64,000 nucleotides of DNA from PCC-10605 sp964409355 (GTDB taxonomy: Bacteria; Cyanobacteriota; Cyanobacteriia; Cyanobacteriales; Cyanobacteriaceae), in NCBI GenBank assembly GCA_964409355.1, contig CAYPDC010000002.1, positions 17,302-81,301 on the forward strand, given 5' to 3'. The notes under the pieces are model-generated. The model did not search any database, was not told the origin of the DNA, and saw nothing but the letters and a program-made list of their open reading frames with translations. This document shows positions 50,720 through 58,136 of the stretch, piece after piece (within the stretch, counting starts at the first letter, position 1; each line of letters opens with the position of its first letter). The translations under genes were made by a program, and so were the position numbers.

Positions 50720-52336
50720 TTAAAAGCCATATCGCTCAATTTGAGCCTGAATATAGGCTTCGGGATTTTGAGGATCAAATTCATCAAATTTGAGGGTTTC
50801 TGTGCGGAAAATCTCCGTGGGGGGGGGTTGCCCTAACTCTTGTGCCAATTCTCTCGCTAAATCCGTTAAAAAGATTTCCTGCCCTAATTGTTGAAATTTG
50901 CCGTCGGCAGTTAACTCCTTCGCTTTACCATCGCCCGAAATATCCCATCTCACTAATTGAGACATAATCCAACTAGCAAAACTTTGCCAAGGGTAAGGAT
51001 CAAAATCAATGCGATCGGGAATTTCAAAAGTATTGCCTAAACCATCCTCAAAATTGCCCGTTAACACCGCTTGAACAACTTCCACTGGTTGATTTAAAAA
51101 GGCGCGATCGGAAATAGCCTCAGCAATTTCGACTCGATTTTCAGCTTTACTAGCGTATCCCGTAGCCTCAATAATAGACTTATTCAATGCCCTAAAAGTA
51201 TTAGGATTCTCATTAATCCATGTATCACTAGCGGCAAAAGCACAACAGGGATGACCAGGCCACAAATCTTTTGTTAACATATGAATAAACCCTGCACCCT
51301 CAAAAACCGCCCTTTGATTGAAAGGATCAGGCATCAAGAAACCATCAATATCCCCCGCCACTAACTGGGCAATACTATCCGGCGGTGGCACAGGGCGTAT
51401 AGTGACATCCACGTCTGGATTAATGCCTCCAGTGGCTAAATAGTAACGTAACAATAAATTGTGCATGGAATAGGGGAAAGGCACACCTAACACAAACCCT
51501 TTAAAATCGGCAGGGCCATTTACTTTTCCCTTATGTTTCGTAGCAACGGTAATGGCTTGGCCATTGATATTCTCAATACTAGCTAATCTTACCCCAAAAG
51601 TAGCCGAACCTAATCCCAAAGTCATGGCAATGGGCATGGGTGCTAACATATGATAAGCGTCTAATTCTCCAGCGATGGCAGAATCCCTCACCGCGCCCCA
51701 ACTAGGCATTTTTACTACTTGAGTATTTAACCCATATTTTTGATAAAATCCCAAAGGCTCAGACATAATAATAGGAGTAGCGCAGGTAATAGGAATAAAA
51801 CCCACTTTTAAATCAGTTTTTTCCAAATTAGAAGTATCGGCAGGAGGTGCGTCGGGTTGAGATTCGGGGGTTTCGCCCCCATTGCCACAGGCATTAACTA
51901 AGGTAACTAAAGCCGCACCGATAGCCACATTTTGCAAAAATTTACGACGGCTAAATTCTCCGTTACGAATGGCATCCCCAAAAAGTGCCTCAGAAGAAGC
52001 ACCAAAAGCGGCCGAAAAAGCATTATCTAACCCTCCTGCTTGTTTTGCCAATTCCAGAATTAGTTTTTCTCTTTTCGGATTACCTTTCCCCGCCATTTTC
52101 AAGAATAATTCCTTTCTCAATTCGGCACTACTTAAACTATTAGCGATGTCAAAAGTTGCAGGTTTATAAACCCCCATTTTAGTTAAATCACTAATCATAT
52201 CAAGGGGATTTTTAGGCATAGTTTCCATAAATTCCCAGTGATTTTGTTCAGGGTGAAACTTCCCACATTTTAAACATAACTCCTCTGCTATTTTCCATTC
52301 ATCTCTAGGAGATAAAATCGTTTTTGTTAACACCAT
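50720..52336 (-). CDS. cynA: Cyanate ABC transporter substrate-binding lipoprotein with a long N-terminal extension
   Basis: This 538-residue protein has an unusual N-terminal segment of about 125 residues (LCLKCGKFHPEQNHWEFMET, then DMISDLTKMGVYKP). A twin-arginine signal with a lipobox follows (SRRKFLQNVAIGAALVTLVN, then AC). The mature part from about residue 150 is an NrtA/CmpA-type binding protein (DLKVGFIPITCATPIIMSEP). The extension before an internal signal is odd for an exported protein: it may be a cytoplasmic or chaperone-like domain removed at export. The N-terminal Cys pair (CLKC) suggests metal binding. It is the first gene behind the NtcA promoter. Confidence 0.88.
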   Translation of the reverse strand: MVLTKTILSPRDEWKIAEELCLKCGKFHPEQNHWEFMETMPKNPLDMISDLTKMGVYKPATFDIANSLSSAELRKELFLKMAGKGNPKREKLILELAKQAGGLDNAFSAAFGASSEALFGDAIRNGEFSRRKFLQNVAIGAALVTLVNACGNGGETPESQPDAPPADTSNLEKTDLKVGFIPITCATPIIMSEPLGFYQKYGLNTQVVKMPSWGAVRDSAIAGELDAYHMLAPMPIAMTLGLGSATFGVRLASIENINGQAITVATKHKGKVNGPADFKGFVLGVPFPYSMHNLLLRYYLATGGINPDVDVTIRPVPPPDSIAQLVAGDIDGFLMPDPFNQRAVFEGAGFIHMLTKDLWPGHPCCAFAASDTWINENPNTFRALNKSIIEATGYASKAENRVEIAEAISDRAFLNQPVEVVQAVLTGNFEDGLGNTFEIPDRIDFDPYPWQSFASWIMSQLVRWDISGDGKAKELTADGKFQQLGQEIFLTDLARELAQELGQPPPTEIFRTETLKFDEFDPQNPEAYIQAQIERYGF

Positions 52337-52371
52337 ATCATCATCACCTAATATAAGGAATTTGCATGGAG

Positions 52372-52415
52372 ATATTAAACGGTCTTTACTCAGAATATGT
52401 TGTAAAAATTGCTAC
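52372..52415 (-). promoter_or_regulatory. NtcA-activated promoter of the cyn operon
   Basis: On the minus strand, GTAGCAATTTTTAC (52415-52402) is a perfect GTA-N8-TAC NtcA box. A TAATAT -10 element (52377-52372) follows after 24 bases, the canonical class II NtcA layout (GTAN8TACN22-24TAN3T). The predicted start lies near 52365, giving a leader of about 30 bases with AGGTGAT ahead of the cynA ATG. It predicts induction on ammonium depletion. Confidence 0.85.
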
Positions 52416-52578
52416 AGATTTTAGGATAAATAAAACAAATTGCCTACCATAACTCAATAAACTTTTTATTTGAGAATCAAAATTATTATGAATTTGATTG
52501 ATATTTTTTTGAGGATAATTAAGTAAATTCTTTCTTGGAAAACACCTTACTCGTTACTCCGAACTTCTTACTCAGTAC

Positions 52579-52598
52579 GGGTTGAATATATTCAACCC
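52579..52598. repeat. GGGTTGAA palindrome repeat, copy 4 (perfect)
   Basis: A perfect 20-base palindrome (GGGTTGAATA and its complement) is followed by CCTACA as at 1732, 2938 and 4157. It lies between the sat stop and the cyn promoter and could terminate sat transcription. Confidence 0.8.
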
Positions 52599-52610
52599 CT
52601 ACATTACTCG

Positions 52611-53777
52611 TTACTGGTGCATGGCTTTGGCTAATTCTGCCGCTACTTTAGGGCGAGAAAATTGTGGGGGAGGTAATTCCCCACGACGCAACATTTCTCT
52701 TACTTTTGTACCAGATAAGTGGATTCTTTCTTCTTTGGTGGCAGGGCTAGTTTTTGAAGTTGCCATTTGATCTGTGCGAGTACAATAGAAGGCGTGCTCG
52801 AATTTCAGGGGAGTAATGCCTAATTCTTCTGGTGTAAATTCATCGAAGATATATTGTGCATCGTAAGTACCATAATAGTCGCCTACCCCTGCGTGATCTC
52901 TGCCTACGATAAAATGAGTACAACCATAGTTTTTGCGGATTAAAGCGTGGAAAATAGCTTCACGAGGACCAGCGTAGCGCATAGCAGAAGGGTTAATGGC
53001 AAGGATAACTCGGTTTTGAGGGAAGTAGTTATCAACCATGATTTCATAACATCTCATTCTCACATCGGCGGGAATATCATCGCTTTTGGTTGCACCAACG
53101 AGGGGATGAAGGAATAAACCATCCACGATTTCTAAGGCACATTTGATAATATATTCGTGGGCGCGGTGAATGGGGTTACGGGTTTGGAAGCCAACAACGG
53201 TTTTCCAACCTCTTTCTACAAACATTTTACGAGATTCGGCAGGATCGATTTGATATTTAGGGAAGTAGGGGTGATCGTCTCTTTGTAGTAACCATATAGG
53301 TCCTGCGAGATTAATTTCTCCTTGTTCGTAAACTACTTTAACACCGGGGTGTGCTTCTTCGTCGGTTTTATAAACGTTTACTGCTTCATGGGTTTTATTG
53401 TAGCGGTATTTCTGGGTTAATTCTAATACTCCCACAAATCTACCTGTATGATCATCTAAACCCACCCAATTACCTTCTTTTAGGGGATCTGCTACTTCAC
53501 TACTTACAGAAAGGGTTACAGGAACTGACCAAGGTATTCCATTCATTAACCTCATTTCTTCTACTACTCTCTCGTAGTCGTCTTGTGCCATGAAACCGTT
53601 GAGAGGACTAAAGCCACCTATGGCAATCATTACTAAATCTGATAGGGCGCGATCGTCTAATTCAATCCTCGGAAGACTATCTGCTTGTGCCATAAATTCG
53701 TCTCTTTCGGCAGGAGTCGCCACTCGGTTGACTAAATGTCCCCCATGAGGTGCGATCGTCTCTATAATATTACTCAT
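52611..53777 (-). CDS. sat: Sulfate adenylyltransferase (ATP sulfurylase)
   Basis: This 388-residue homomultimeric-type ATP sulfurylase carries GGFSPLNGFM, then VGFQTRNPIHRAHEYIIKCA (QxRNPxHxxH, ATP and sulfate binding), HPLVGATKSDDIPADVRMRC and VGRDHAGVGDYYGTYDAQ. It makes APS from sulfate and ATP. The frame is open to 53852, but MSNIIETIAPHGGHLVNRVA at 53777 matches the family N-terminus, so that start is used. The bisphosphate nucleotidase at 27345-28337 removes PAP made downstream of this step. Confidence 0.94.
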   Translation of the reverse strand: MSNIIETIAPHGGHLVNRVATPAERDEFMAQADSLPRIELDDRALSDLVMIAIGGFSPLNGFMAQDDYERVVEEMRLMNGIPWSVPVTLSVSSEVADPLKEGNWVGLDDHTGRFVGVLELTQKYRYNKTHEAVNVYKTDEEAHPGVKVVYEQGEINLAGPIWLLQRDDHPYFPKYQIDPAESRKMFVERGWKTVVGFQTRNPIHRAHEYIIKCALEIVDGLFLHPLVGATKSDDIPADVRMRCYEIMVDNYFPQNRVILAINPSAMRYAGPREAIFHALIRKNYGCTHFIVGRDHAGVGDYYGTYDAQYIFDEFTPEELGITPLKFEHAFYCTRTDQMATSKTSPATKEERIHLSGTKVREMLRRGELPPPQFSRPKVAAELAKAMHQ

Positions 53778-53932
53778 ATAAAGTTTTCTTAATAGGATAG
53801 TAAGTTGATAAATGTCAGGTTTTATCCTATCAGGCATCGTTACTAGAGACAACCTTACCTAAGTTCGATGCAAGAATATTCGACTGAGGCAGGTTTCAGG
53901 TTGCAGGTTTGATTTTCTGAAGTTGATAAAAT

Positions 53933-54838
53933 CTAAACTTTAATTGCTAACCAAGCAAGATAAGCTGTTATGGTTTCTGCAATAATACTACTAAAGCGAA
54001 AGAGAGCAAGAATGACTATGACTATATCACGGGGAAAGATTGTTGGGTCTAAGGATGCGATCGCGCTTGCTTCAAAAATTCCCAATCCTCCTGGCGCACC
54101 CGGCACAATCAAACCGAGTAACCAAGCAAAACTAAAAGCGGTTAAAATTTGAGGAATTAAACTTAAGTTTAGTTCAATAAAAGGAGTCATTAAAATTAGA
54201 AAAGCACATCCTCTTAAGAGTAAAAAAATGACTTCACCTAATAGGGGTAACAGGGGATATTTATTTAGTTTAATTGCTGTTTCTACTGAACTTTTACTTT
54301 CCGCTAATTTTCTCAACACTGGATTAATAATTTGAGGATTAATTGCCGTTAAAATAATGAAAATAAAAATTATTAAAATACTAAAAATTAAGGGAGAAAA
54401 TTTAATTTCTAATATGCCCAAACTTACACTAAATATAGTTATAAATAAAGCTGCGATCGCCATTAAAAGAGGTTCGAGGATAACAGGAAAGGTAGCTAAA
54501 GCAAGACTATCACCATGATTTTGAATCCCTTTAACTCGCCCCACAAAGTGCCAAATATTGCCAGGAATATACTTACTAATGTTGGTAATCAGATAAATTT
54601 TAATAGCAGATAATCCCTTTAATTGACAATTAAATAAACCCAAAATCCATGTCCATACCCAAGCGGCAAAAATATGAGCAATAGCATTAATTATTATACT
54701 AATAAAAACAATAAAAAAAATATAGCTAGTCAACTCTAAGTTAAGAATCTTTTGCCAATTATCACCAATAGTCTTAATAAGAAAAAAAAAGGTTATTCCA
54801 AAAATAAAGTAACGGAAAAATTTTTTTAATAATTTCAT
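53933..54838 (-). CDS. Flippase-like (LPG synthase TM / UPF0104-type) membrane protein
   Basis: This 301-residue protein has about eight membrane segments and the UPF0104/LPG_synthase_TM pattern: the early NISKYIPGNIWHFVGRVKGI, central AFSFAWLLGLIVPGAPGGLG, and IFEASAIASL near residue 255. The PGGLGxxE block is the family mark. Relatives act as lipid or lipid-linked precursor flippases or as synthase membrane domains; no catalytic soluble domain is attached here. The gene stands alone and its substrate is unknown. An AT-rich leader with family B element copy 2 lies upstream. Confidence 0.82.
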   Translation of the reverse strand: MKLLKKFFRYFIFGITFFFLIKTIGDNWQKILNLELTSYIFFIVFISIIINAIAHIFAAWVWTWILGLFNCQLKGLSAIKIYLITNISKYIPGNIWHFVGRVKGIQNHGDSLALATFPVILEPLLMAIAALFITIFSVSLGILEIKFSPLIFSILIIFIFIILTAINPQIINPVLRKLAESKSSVETAIKLNKYPLLPLLGEVIFLLLRGCAFLILMTPFIELNLSLIPQILTAFSFAWLLGLIVPGAPGGLGIFEASAIASLDPTIFPRDIVIVILALFRFSSIIAETITAYLAWLAIKV

Positions 54839-54896
54839 TAATGATAGAAAAAATCAGAATAGTAAATAATTATACCACACTCCGAACTCAGTTTAA

Positions 54897-54966
54897 TAGA
54901 CATCTCCATCAATCGGGCTAGAAGCCCGAAATACACTGCAAAAATCATAATTTCTGGAGAAGTCTA
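54897..54966. mobile_element. MITE-like repeat family B, copy 2
   Basis: A 70-bp element with terminal repeats TAGACATCTCCA and TGGAGAAGTCTA and interior hairpin CGGGCTAGAAGCCCG. It shares the ends but not the interior with 19758-19837. It lies between the flippase-like gene and the lactate dehydrogenase gene, upstream of both. Confidence 0.8.
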
Positions 54967-55053
54967 ATTAAGGGATGAGTTAAAAAATTAATCTTAACCA
55001 TTTGTTATTCTCAACTTGTTATAGTTTTGAAAAACTATCGAAACTAAAAAAAT

Positions 55054-56049
55054 ATGTTTGAAAAAATCTTATTACCCAACCCTGCGGCTGAAAATCCCAG
55101 TACCTTGCGTCCTCGTAAAGGAGTTATTGTCGGATTAGGGCAAGTGGGATTGGCTTGTGCCTATTCAATGTTGATTCAAAATTGCTTTGATGAATTAGTT
55201 TTACAGGATATTGCTTTAGATAAACTCGAAGGAGAAGTGATGGACTTTTCTCACGGAATGCCTTTTCTTCATCCTACAGACTTAAAAGCAGGAACGATCG
55301 CCGAGGAAGGGGCAAATGCGGATATGGTTATTATCACCGCAGGAGTCGCCCAAAAAGAAGGAGAAAGTCGTCTCAGTTTGCTAGAAAGAAATATCACTAT
55401 TTACAAAAAAATTCTGGCAGATGTAGTGAAATACTGTCCTAATACCATTATTTTAGTGGTGACAAACCCTGTGGACATTATGACCTACGCTACTCTTAAA
55501 ATAACAGGGTTTCCTAGTTCCAGAGTGATCGGTAGTGGTACAGTGTTAGATACAGCTCGTTTTCGTACTCTTTTAGCGAGAGAAATGGATATTGATCCTC
55601 GTAGTGTTCATGCTTATATTATTGGAGAACATGGAGATAGTGAAGTGCCTGTCTGGAGTACCGCTAATGTGGGCGGAATGAAACTTGTTCCTGATACATG
55701 GGGGAATTTACCTCAAGAGGAGAAAAGCATTTTATCGGGGATTTTTAATAATGTGAAAAACGCTGCCTATGACATTATTAAATTAAAAGGTTATACTTCC
55801 TATGCCATTGGCTTGGCTACAACGGATATTGTTAAGGCAATTCTAAATTCTCAGGAAAGAATTTTAACGGTTAGTGGTTTGATGACAGGAATGTATGGTA
55901 TTGAAGATGTTTGTTTGAGTATTCCTAGAGTTGTCAGTGAAAGGGGTATTATTAAGACGGTTAATTTGACTCTTGCGGAGGATGAAGAAAAAGCATTACA
56001 ACATTCGGCAACGGTTTTAAGGGAAGTGTTTAATCAGATAAACTGGTAA
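55054..56049 (+). CDS. ldh: L-lactate dehydrogenase
   Basis: This 331-residue enzyme has GVIVGLGQVGLACAYSMLIQ (NAD binding, near residue 24), the coenzyme-loop region AGVAQKEGESRLSLLERN, and the active-site histidine block IIGEHGDSEVPVWS. Gln at the specificity position (VAQKEGESR) instead of Arg favours lactate over malate. Cyanobacterial malate dehydrogenase of the CitH type has a different sequence, so this is a second, less usual member of the family. It would interconvert pyruvate and lactate for fermentation or NAD balance. The gene appears to be alone. Confidence 0.88.
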   Translation: MFEKILLPNPAAENPSTLRPRKGVIVGLGQVGLACAYSMLIQNCFDELVLQDIALDKLEGEVMDFSHGMPFLHPTDLKAGTIAEEGANADMVIITAGVAQKEGESRLSLLERNITIYKKILADVVKYCPNTIILVVTNPVDIMTYATLKITGFPSSRVIGSGTVLDTARFRTLLAREMDIDPRSVHAYIIGEHGDSEVPVWSTANVGGMKLVPDTWGNLPQEEKSILSGIFNNVKNAAYDIIKLKGYTSYAIGLATTDIVKAILNSQERILTVSGLMTGMYGIEDVCLSIPRVVSERGIIKTVNLTLAEDEEKALQHSATVLREVFNQINW

Positions 56050-56128
56050 TTTTCGGAGTTCGTACTTAGGTATCTCGACTATGATCAATAACCGTTCTTA
56101 GTTCGTAGTTCTGAGTTCTAAGTGTCGT

Positions 56129-56156
56129 GTTGGGTTACGCTATCGCGCTTCCCAAC
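56129..56156. terminator. Hairpin between ldh and psaJ
   Basis: The arms GTTGGG (56129-56134) and CCCAAC (56151-56156) enclose a GC-rich loop. This form (TTGGGTTACGC...CCCAAC) is a common cyanobacterial intergenic repeat. It lies downstream of both convergent genes. Confidence 0.5.
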
Positions 56157-56174
56157 TTACAAATTATTGATCAA

Positions 56175-56303
56175 TTATCCCAAAGGAGAGAATAATAAAT
56201 CAGGATAAAAACGGTTAAATTCGATTAACAAACCAGCAGTAAATACTAATAATGCAGTAATTAAAACTGGTGCAGTGGATAAGAAAGTAGTCAGACTTTT
56301 CAT
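56175..56303 (-). CDS. psaJ: Photosystem I subunit IX (PsaJ)
   Basis: A 42-residue protein starting MKSLTTFLSTAPVLITALLV and ending FNRFYPDLLFSPLG is unmistakable PsaJ, with its single membrane helix and the FNRFYPD motif. It stabilises PsaF and binds chlorophyll at the edge of photosystem I. It follows psaF by 42 bases on the same strand, the standard psaFJ operon. The Shine-Dalgarno-like sequence TTAGGAG lies just upstream of the ATG. Confidence 0.96.
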   Translation of the reverse strand: MKSLTTFLSTAPVLITALLVFTAGLLIEFNRFYPDLLFSPLG

Positions 56304-56345
56304 CTAATTTGCTCCTAAAAAATAACTAAAAAATTGACCGAAAAA

Positions 56346-56852
56346 TTAACGAGGAGAAACGGGAATTTCAGAATCCTTCACCGTTAATTTACCGGAAGTG
56401 AACTCACCGACAGCCTGTAAGGGCCACATAAAACCGAATAACATTTTATTAATGGCAAGGGGTACATCGATGATAATTTCTTTCATCTCAGTATCTTTTT
56501 CCTCACGGACAGTGATTAAGTAAGAACGTCCTACCCAACCAATCCAACCAGCAATATAAAGAAATAATAAACCCGGGATGATAAAGTCACCTGCGTGATC
56601 TAATCTGCCATCGACGATTAAACGAGGGTAGCCTTCAGGTCCACAGAGGGCGTCAGCATAGCTTTCAGCACGTTTTTGTCCAGAGGTAGGATCATCGGTG
56701 GTATTGCGGAAATTTTTAGCTTTCGCCTGAAAAGCGGGATTCTCACTACAGGGTGTTAAGTGAGATAAGTCGGCCTGAGCGGCAGGGACGAAATTGAACC
56801 AAAGGGTAACAGATAGCGTAAATGCTAATAGTAAACTGAATATTTTTCTCAT
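56346..56852 (-). CDS. psaF: Photosystem I subunit III (PsaF)
   Basis: This 168-residue precursor has a signal peptide (MRKIFSLLLAFTLSVTLWFN, cleaved after about AQA at residue 27). The lumenal domain has HLTPCSENPAFQAKAKNFRN and a second Cys in DALCGPEGYPRLIVDG (a conserved disulfide). A membrane helix (FIIPGLLFLYIAGWIGWVGR) and stromal segment KEIIIDVPLAINKMLFGF follow. PsaF helps dock plastocyanin or cytochrome c6. It is divergent from tsaD, with 151 AT-rich bases holding both promoters. Confidence 0.97.
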   Translation of the reverse strand: MRKIFSLLLAFTLSVTLWFNFVPAAQADLSHLTPCSENPAFQAKAKNFRNTTDDPTSGQKRAESYADALCGPEGYPRLIVDGRLDHAGDFIIPGLLFLYIAGWIGWVGRSYLITVREEKDTEMKEIIIDVPLAINKMLFGFMWPLQAVGEFTSGKLTVKDSEIPVSPR

Positions 56853-57003
56853 AAAAAATGTTTCCTTTTGTGACGAAACAAAAAGTTTTTGTTACAAAGA
56901 TTGAAGACAATAAAGATGACTTCAAATGCGATTTTACTGTGATTAGTAAATGGAGTAAAGTAATAGTAAGAAAATTTATTATTCTTAACAAATCAAGAAA
57001 ATA

Positions 57004-58050
57004 ATGTCCACAATTCTAGCAGTTGAAAGTAGTTGTGACGAAACTAGCGTCGCCATCGTAACAAATCGTAATGTTTTGGCTAATGTGGTGGCTTCGCAAA
57101 TTAAGTTACATGAGGAGTTTGGGGGAGTTGTGCCTGAGTTGGCTTCTCGTCGTCATCTGGAAATGATTAATCCTTGTATTGATGAGGCGATGAGTCAATC
57201 TGGTTTATCTTGGTCACAAATAGATGCGATCGCATCTACGGTTACTCCCGGTTTAGTGGGATCTTTGATTGTGGGAGTGACGGCGGCAAAAACCCTCGCT
57301 ATGGTACATAATAAGCCATTTTTGGGGGTTCATCACCTCGAAGGTCATATTTATGCCTCTTATCTGAGTGAACCTAATCTTAAGCCTCCTTTTCTCTGCT
57401 TATTGGTGTCTGGGGGGCATACCAGTTTAATTCACGTCATCGATAGCGGAGTTTACAAAACCATCGGCTCAACCCGTGACGATGCGGCAGGAGAAGCCTT
57501 CGACAAAGTGGCAAGACTGCTTAATCTTTCTTACCCCGGAGGACCTATTATTGATAAAATAGCGAAGGAAGGTAATCCCCATGCTTTTAAGTTACCGGAA
57601 GGAAAAGTATCTTTACCTAACAATCAAGGCTTTCACCCCTACGACACCAGTTTTAGCGGTTTAAAAACTGCTATGTTAAGACTCATTCAACGTTTACAAA
57701 CGGAAGACCCCGATCATTTGCCTGTAGCGGACTTATGTGCTAGTTTTCAGCATACTGTAGCTCAAGCCTTAACAAAAAGAGCCATTCGAGCCTGTTTAGA
57801 TTTAAAATTAGATGCGATCGCAGTCGGGGGTGGAGTAGCAGCCAATAGTGCCTTAAGGAGTGCCTTACAAACAGAAGGGAAAAATCATAACCTGCAAGTG
57901 TTTTTCCCCCCTCTCAAATACTGCACCGATAATGCGGCGATGATTGCCTGTGCAGCAGAAGACCATTTTTTACACGAGGCGCGATCGTCCCTTAGTTTAG
58001 GAATATCATCAAGAATGAACCTCGAAAATATCCAACAACTTTATGAATGA
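57004..58050 (+). CDS. tsaD: tRNA t6A transferase TsaD
   Basis: This 348-residue Kae1/TsaD/Qri7-family enzyme has ILAVESSCDETSVAIV at the start, SRRHLE, LGVHHLEGHIYASYL (metal-binding His pair near residues 110-114), CLLVSGGHTSLIHV, the GGVAANSALR loop, and CTDNAAMIACAAEDHF near the end. It transfers threonylcarbamoyl from TC-AMP to A37 of tRNA. Partner tsaE is at 12371-12808; tsaB and tsaC are not in the window. The psaFJ-tsaD divergent arrangement is known in other cyanobacteria. Confidence 0.96.
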   Translation: MSTILAVESSCDETSVAIVTNRNVLANVVASQIKLHEEFGGVVPELASRRHLEMINPCIDEAMSQSGLSWSQIDAIASTVTPGLVGSLIVGVTAAKTLAMVHNKPFLGVHHLEGHIYASYLSEPNLKPPFLCLLVSGGHTSLIHVIDSGVYKTIGSTRDDAAGEAFDKVARLLNLSYPGGPIIDKIAKEGNPHAFKLPEGKVSLPNNQGFHPYDTSFSGLKTAMLRLIQRLQTEDPDHLPVADLCASFQHTVAQALTKRAIRACLDLKLDAIAVGGGVAANSALRSALQTEGKNHNLQVFFPPLKYCTDNAAMIACAAEDHFLHEARSSLSLGISSRMNLENIQQLYE

Positions 58051-58136
58051 TTATTGTTTCAGATAATATACAGGTTAATTTTTGAGAGAAAACAGGAAAA
58101 ATCAATATAATAAAAAACAAAAGTTTCTCAATTGCT

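Noticed and set aside
53778..53852. A 25-residue N-terminal extension of sulfate adenylyltransferase.
   Set aside because: The MSNIIETIAPHGG start at 53777 matches the family; the extra residues are low in similarity and follow only from the lack of an upstream stop.
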